Assembly (NCBI RefSeq): GCF_020882245.1
Contig: NC_083599.1
Location: 51,548,748 to 51,612,747 of the forward strand
From: Rhopalosiphum padi
Lineage: Eukaryota > Arthropoda > Insecta > Hemiptera > Aphididae
Direction: 5' to 3'
Length of the DNA stretch: 64,000 nucleotides
Part shown: positions 63,548-64,000 of the stretch, one piece after another
Position numbering within the stretch: position 1 is the stretch's first letter
Layout: each line of letters begins with the position of its first letter
The notes under the pieces: generated by a model
The model's input: the letters and a program-made list of their open reading frames with translations, nothing else
The model's database searches: none
Told to the model about the DNA's origin: nothing
Made by a program: the position numbers and the translations under genes

Positions 63548-63615
63548 TTAAGAGGACGTTATACCCGCATGTGTTTCTCTGTCTTACTAATGTACATCAT
63601 AGCAATTTTAGAATA
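63548..63615. repeat. Fold-back element, family B, truncated copy 4
   Basis: TTAA followed by GAGGACGTTATACCCGCATG, then CTGTCTTACTAATGTACATC, is the family's left end. Similarity stops at about 63610 and no right half is present, so this is an end fragment. Confidence 0.75.
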
Positions 63616-64000
63616 TATTAGAAAAACTAACACGCATTGAGATGCGCATAGATGCATATGACCTCTACGTAATGCCGGGTAGTGCTAACAATATACTATA
63701 CTATATAGAATATATTATCGAAAAAGATCTATATAAATAAGTAATGAATCAAATTGGTTCCGATAATCAAATCGATTTTTACTATCTTTGCTTAGAGGTT
63801 TTTTAAAATTATTCTCCCCATAATTTTATGAAAATGTCTTATAAATTACTGTCATAAACCCATATACCCACTCCCCAAGACCATGCCTCTTAATTCCAAG
63901 ACTCACAAAGAAGTTTCACTTCATACGTGAGTACTTGCAACACGCACCAGTTTTTTTTTTTGGACAGGTAACTGTTGAGAGAAAGGACGCCATTTTTCTT
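63616..64000. other. Non-coding stretch to window end
   Basis: Somewhat GC-richer after 63850. No exon or repeat boundary that I can support. Confidence 0.4.

Noticed and set aside
1..64000. tRNA genes, rRNA, CRISPR arrays, integrated virus genes
   Set aside because: I looked for cloverleaf-like A and B boxes, array-like regular repeats and viral protein motifs by eye and saw none that I could support. Small RNA genes could still have been missed.

Overview
The window looks like eukaryotic nuclear DNA from an insect, most likely an aphid or close hemipteran relative. I infer this from strong A+T richness, short spliced exons with GT..AG introns, frequent 'taggtacctac'-like words, a high density of small DNA transposons, and two genes whose proteins match conserved animal families. 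Nothing bacterial is present: no operons, ribosome binding sites or CRISPR arrays. No virus or plasmid was seen.

Layout. 1-15.5 kb is non-coding and repeat-rich. At 7.4-15.4 kb there are four terminal-inverted-repeat elements with hAT hallmarks (about 8-bp target duplications), two of which still carry decayed hAT transposase. 15,984-18,372 (+) holds a complete eight-exon gene for GMPPA, the regulatory alpha subunit of GDP-mannose pyrophosphorylase. 21,153-27,126 (-) holds a complete six-exon gene for the ER-lumen co-chaperone DNAJB11/ERdj3. The two genes converge tail to tail across 2.8 kb that contains a TTAA-flanked MITE (probably inside the GMPPA 3' UTR) and a 430-bp fold-back element. 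Both products serve secretory-pathway glycoproteins: GDP-mannose supply for glycosylation, and folding in the ER. Upstream of DNAJB11, on its coding strand, there is an ER-stress-element-like motif (CCAAT-N9-CCACA) and a second copy with CCACG but 10-bp spacing.

From about 28 to 61.7 kb I find no convincing coding exon. This stretch holds two locally GC-rich islands (28.5-28.85 and 32.7-32.9 kb), a reverse-transcriptase remnant, many copies of one dispersed repeat family, a nested hAT MITE, a long imperfect inverted repeat at 51.06-51.64 kb, and pogo/Tigger-like pieces. At 61,710-61,958 (+) a clean coding exon of about 80 codons appears with good splice signals. It looks like the first coding exon of a gene running out of the window to the right, and I do not recognise the protein. 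The 33-kb desert may be its first intron, but that is only an inference.

I see no new multi-gene system. The most useful observations are the stress elements at DNAJB11, the structure of GMPPA (expanded low-complexity loop, tandem splice donors, transposon in the 3' UTR), the cluster of different hAT elements, and the inverted repeat at 51 kb. Exon coordinates and translations were worked out by hand from the sequence. Family assignments rest on remembered conserved motifs, not on a database search.
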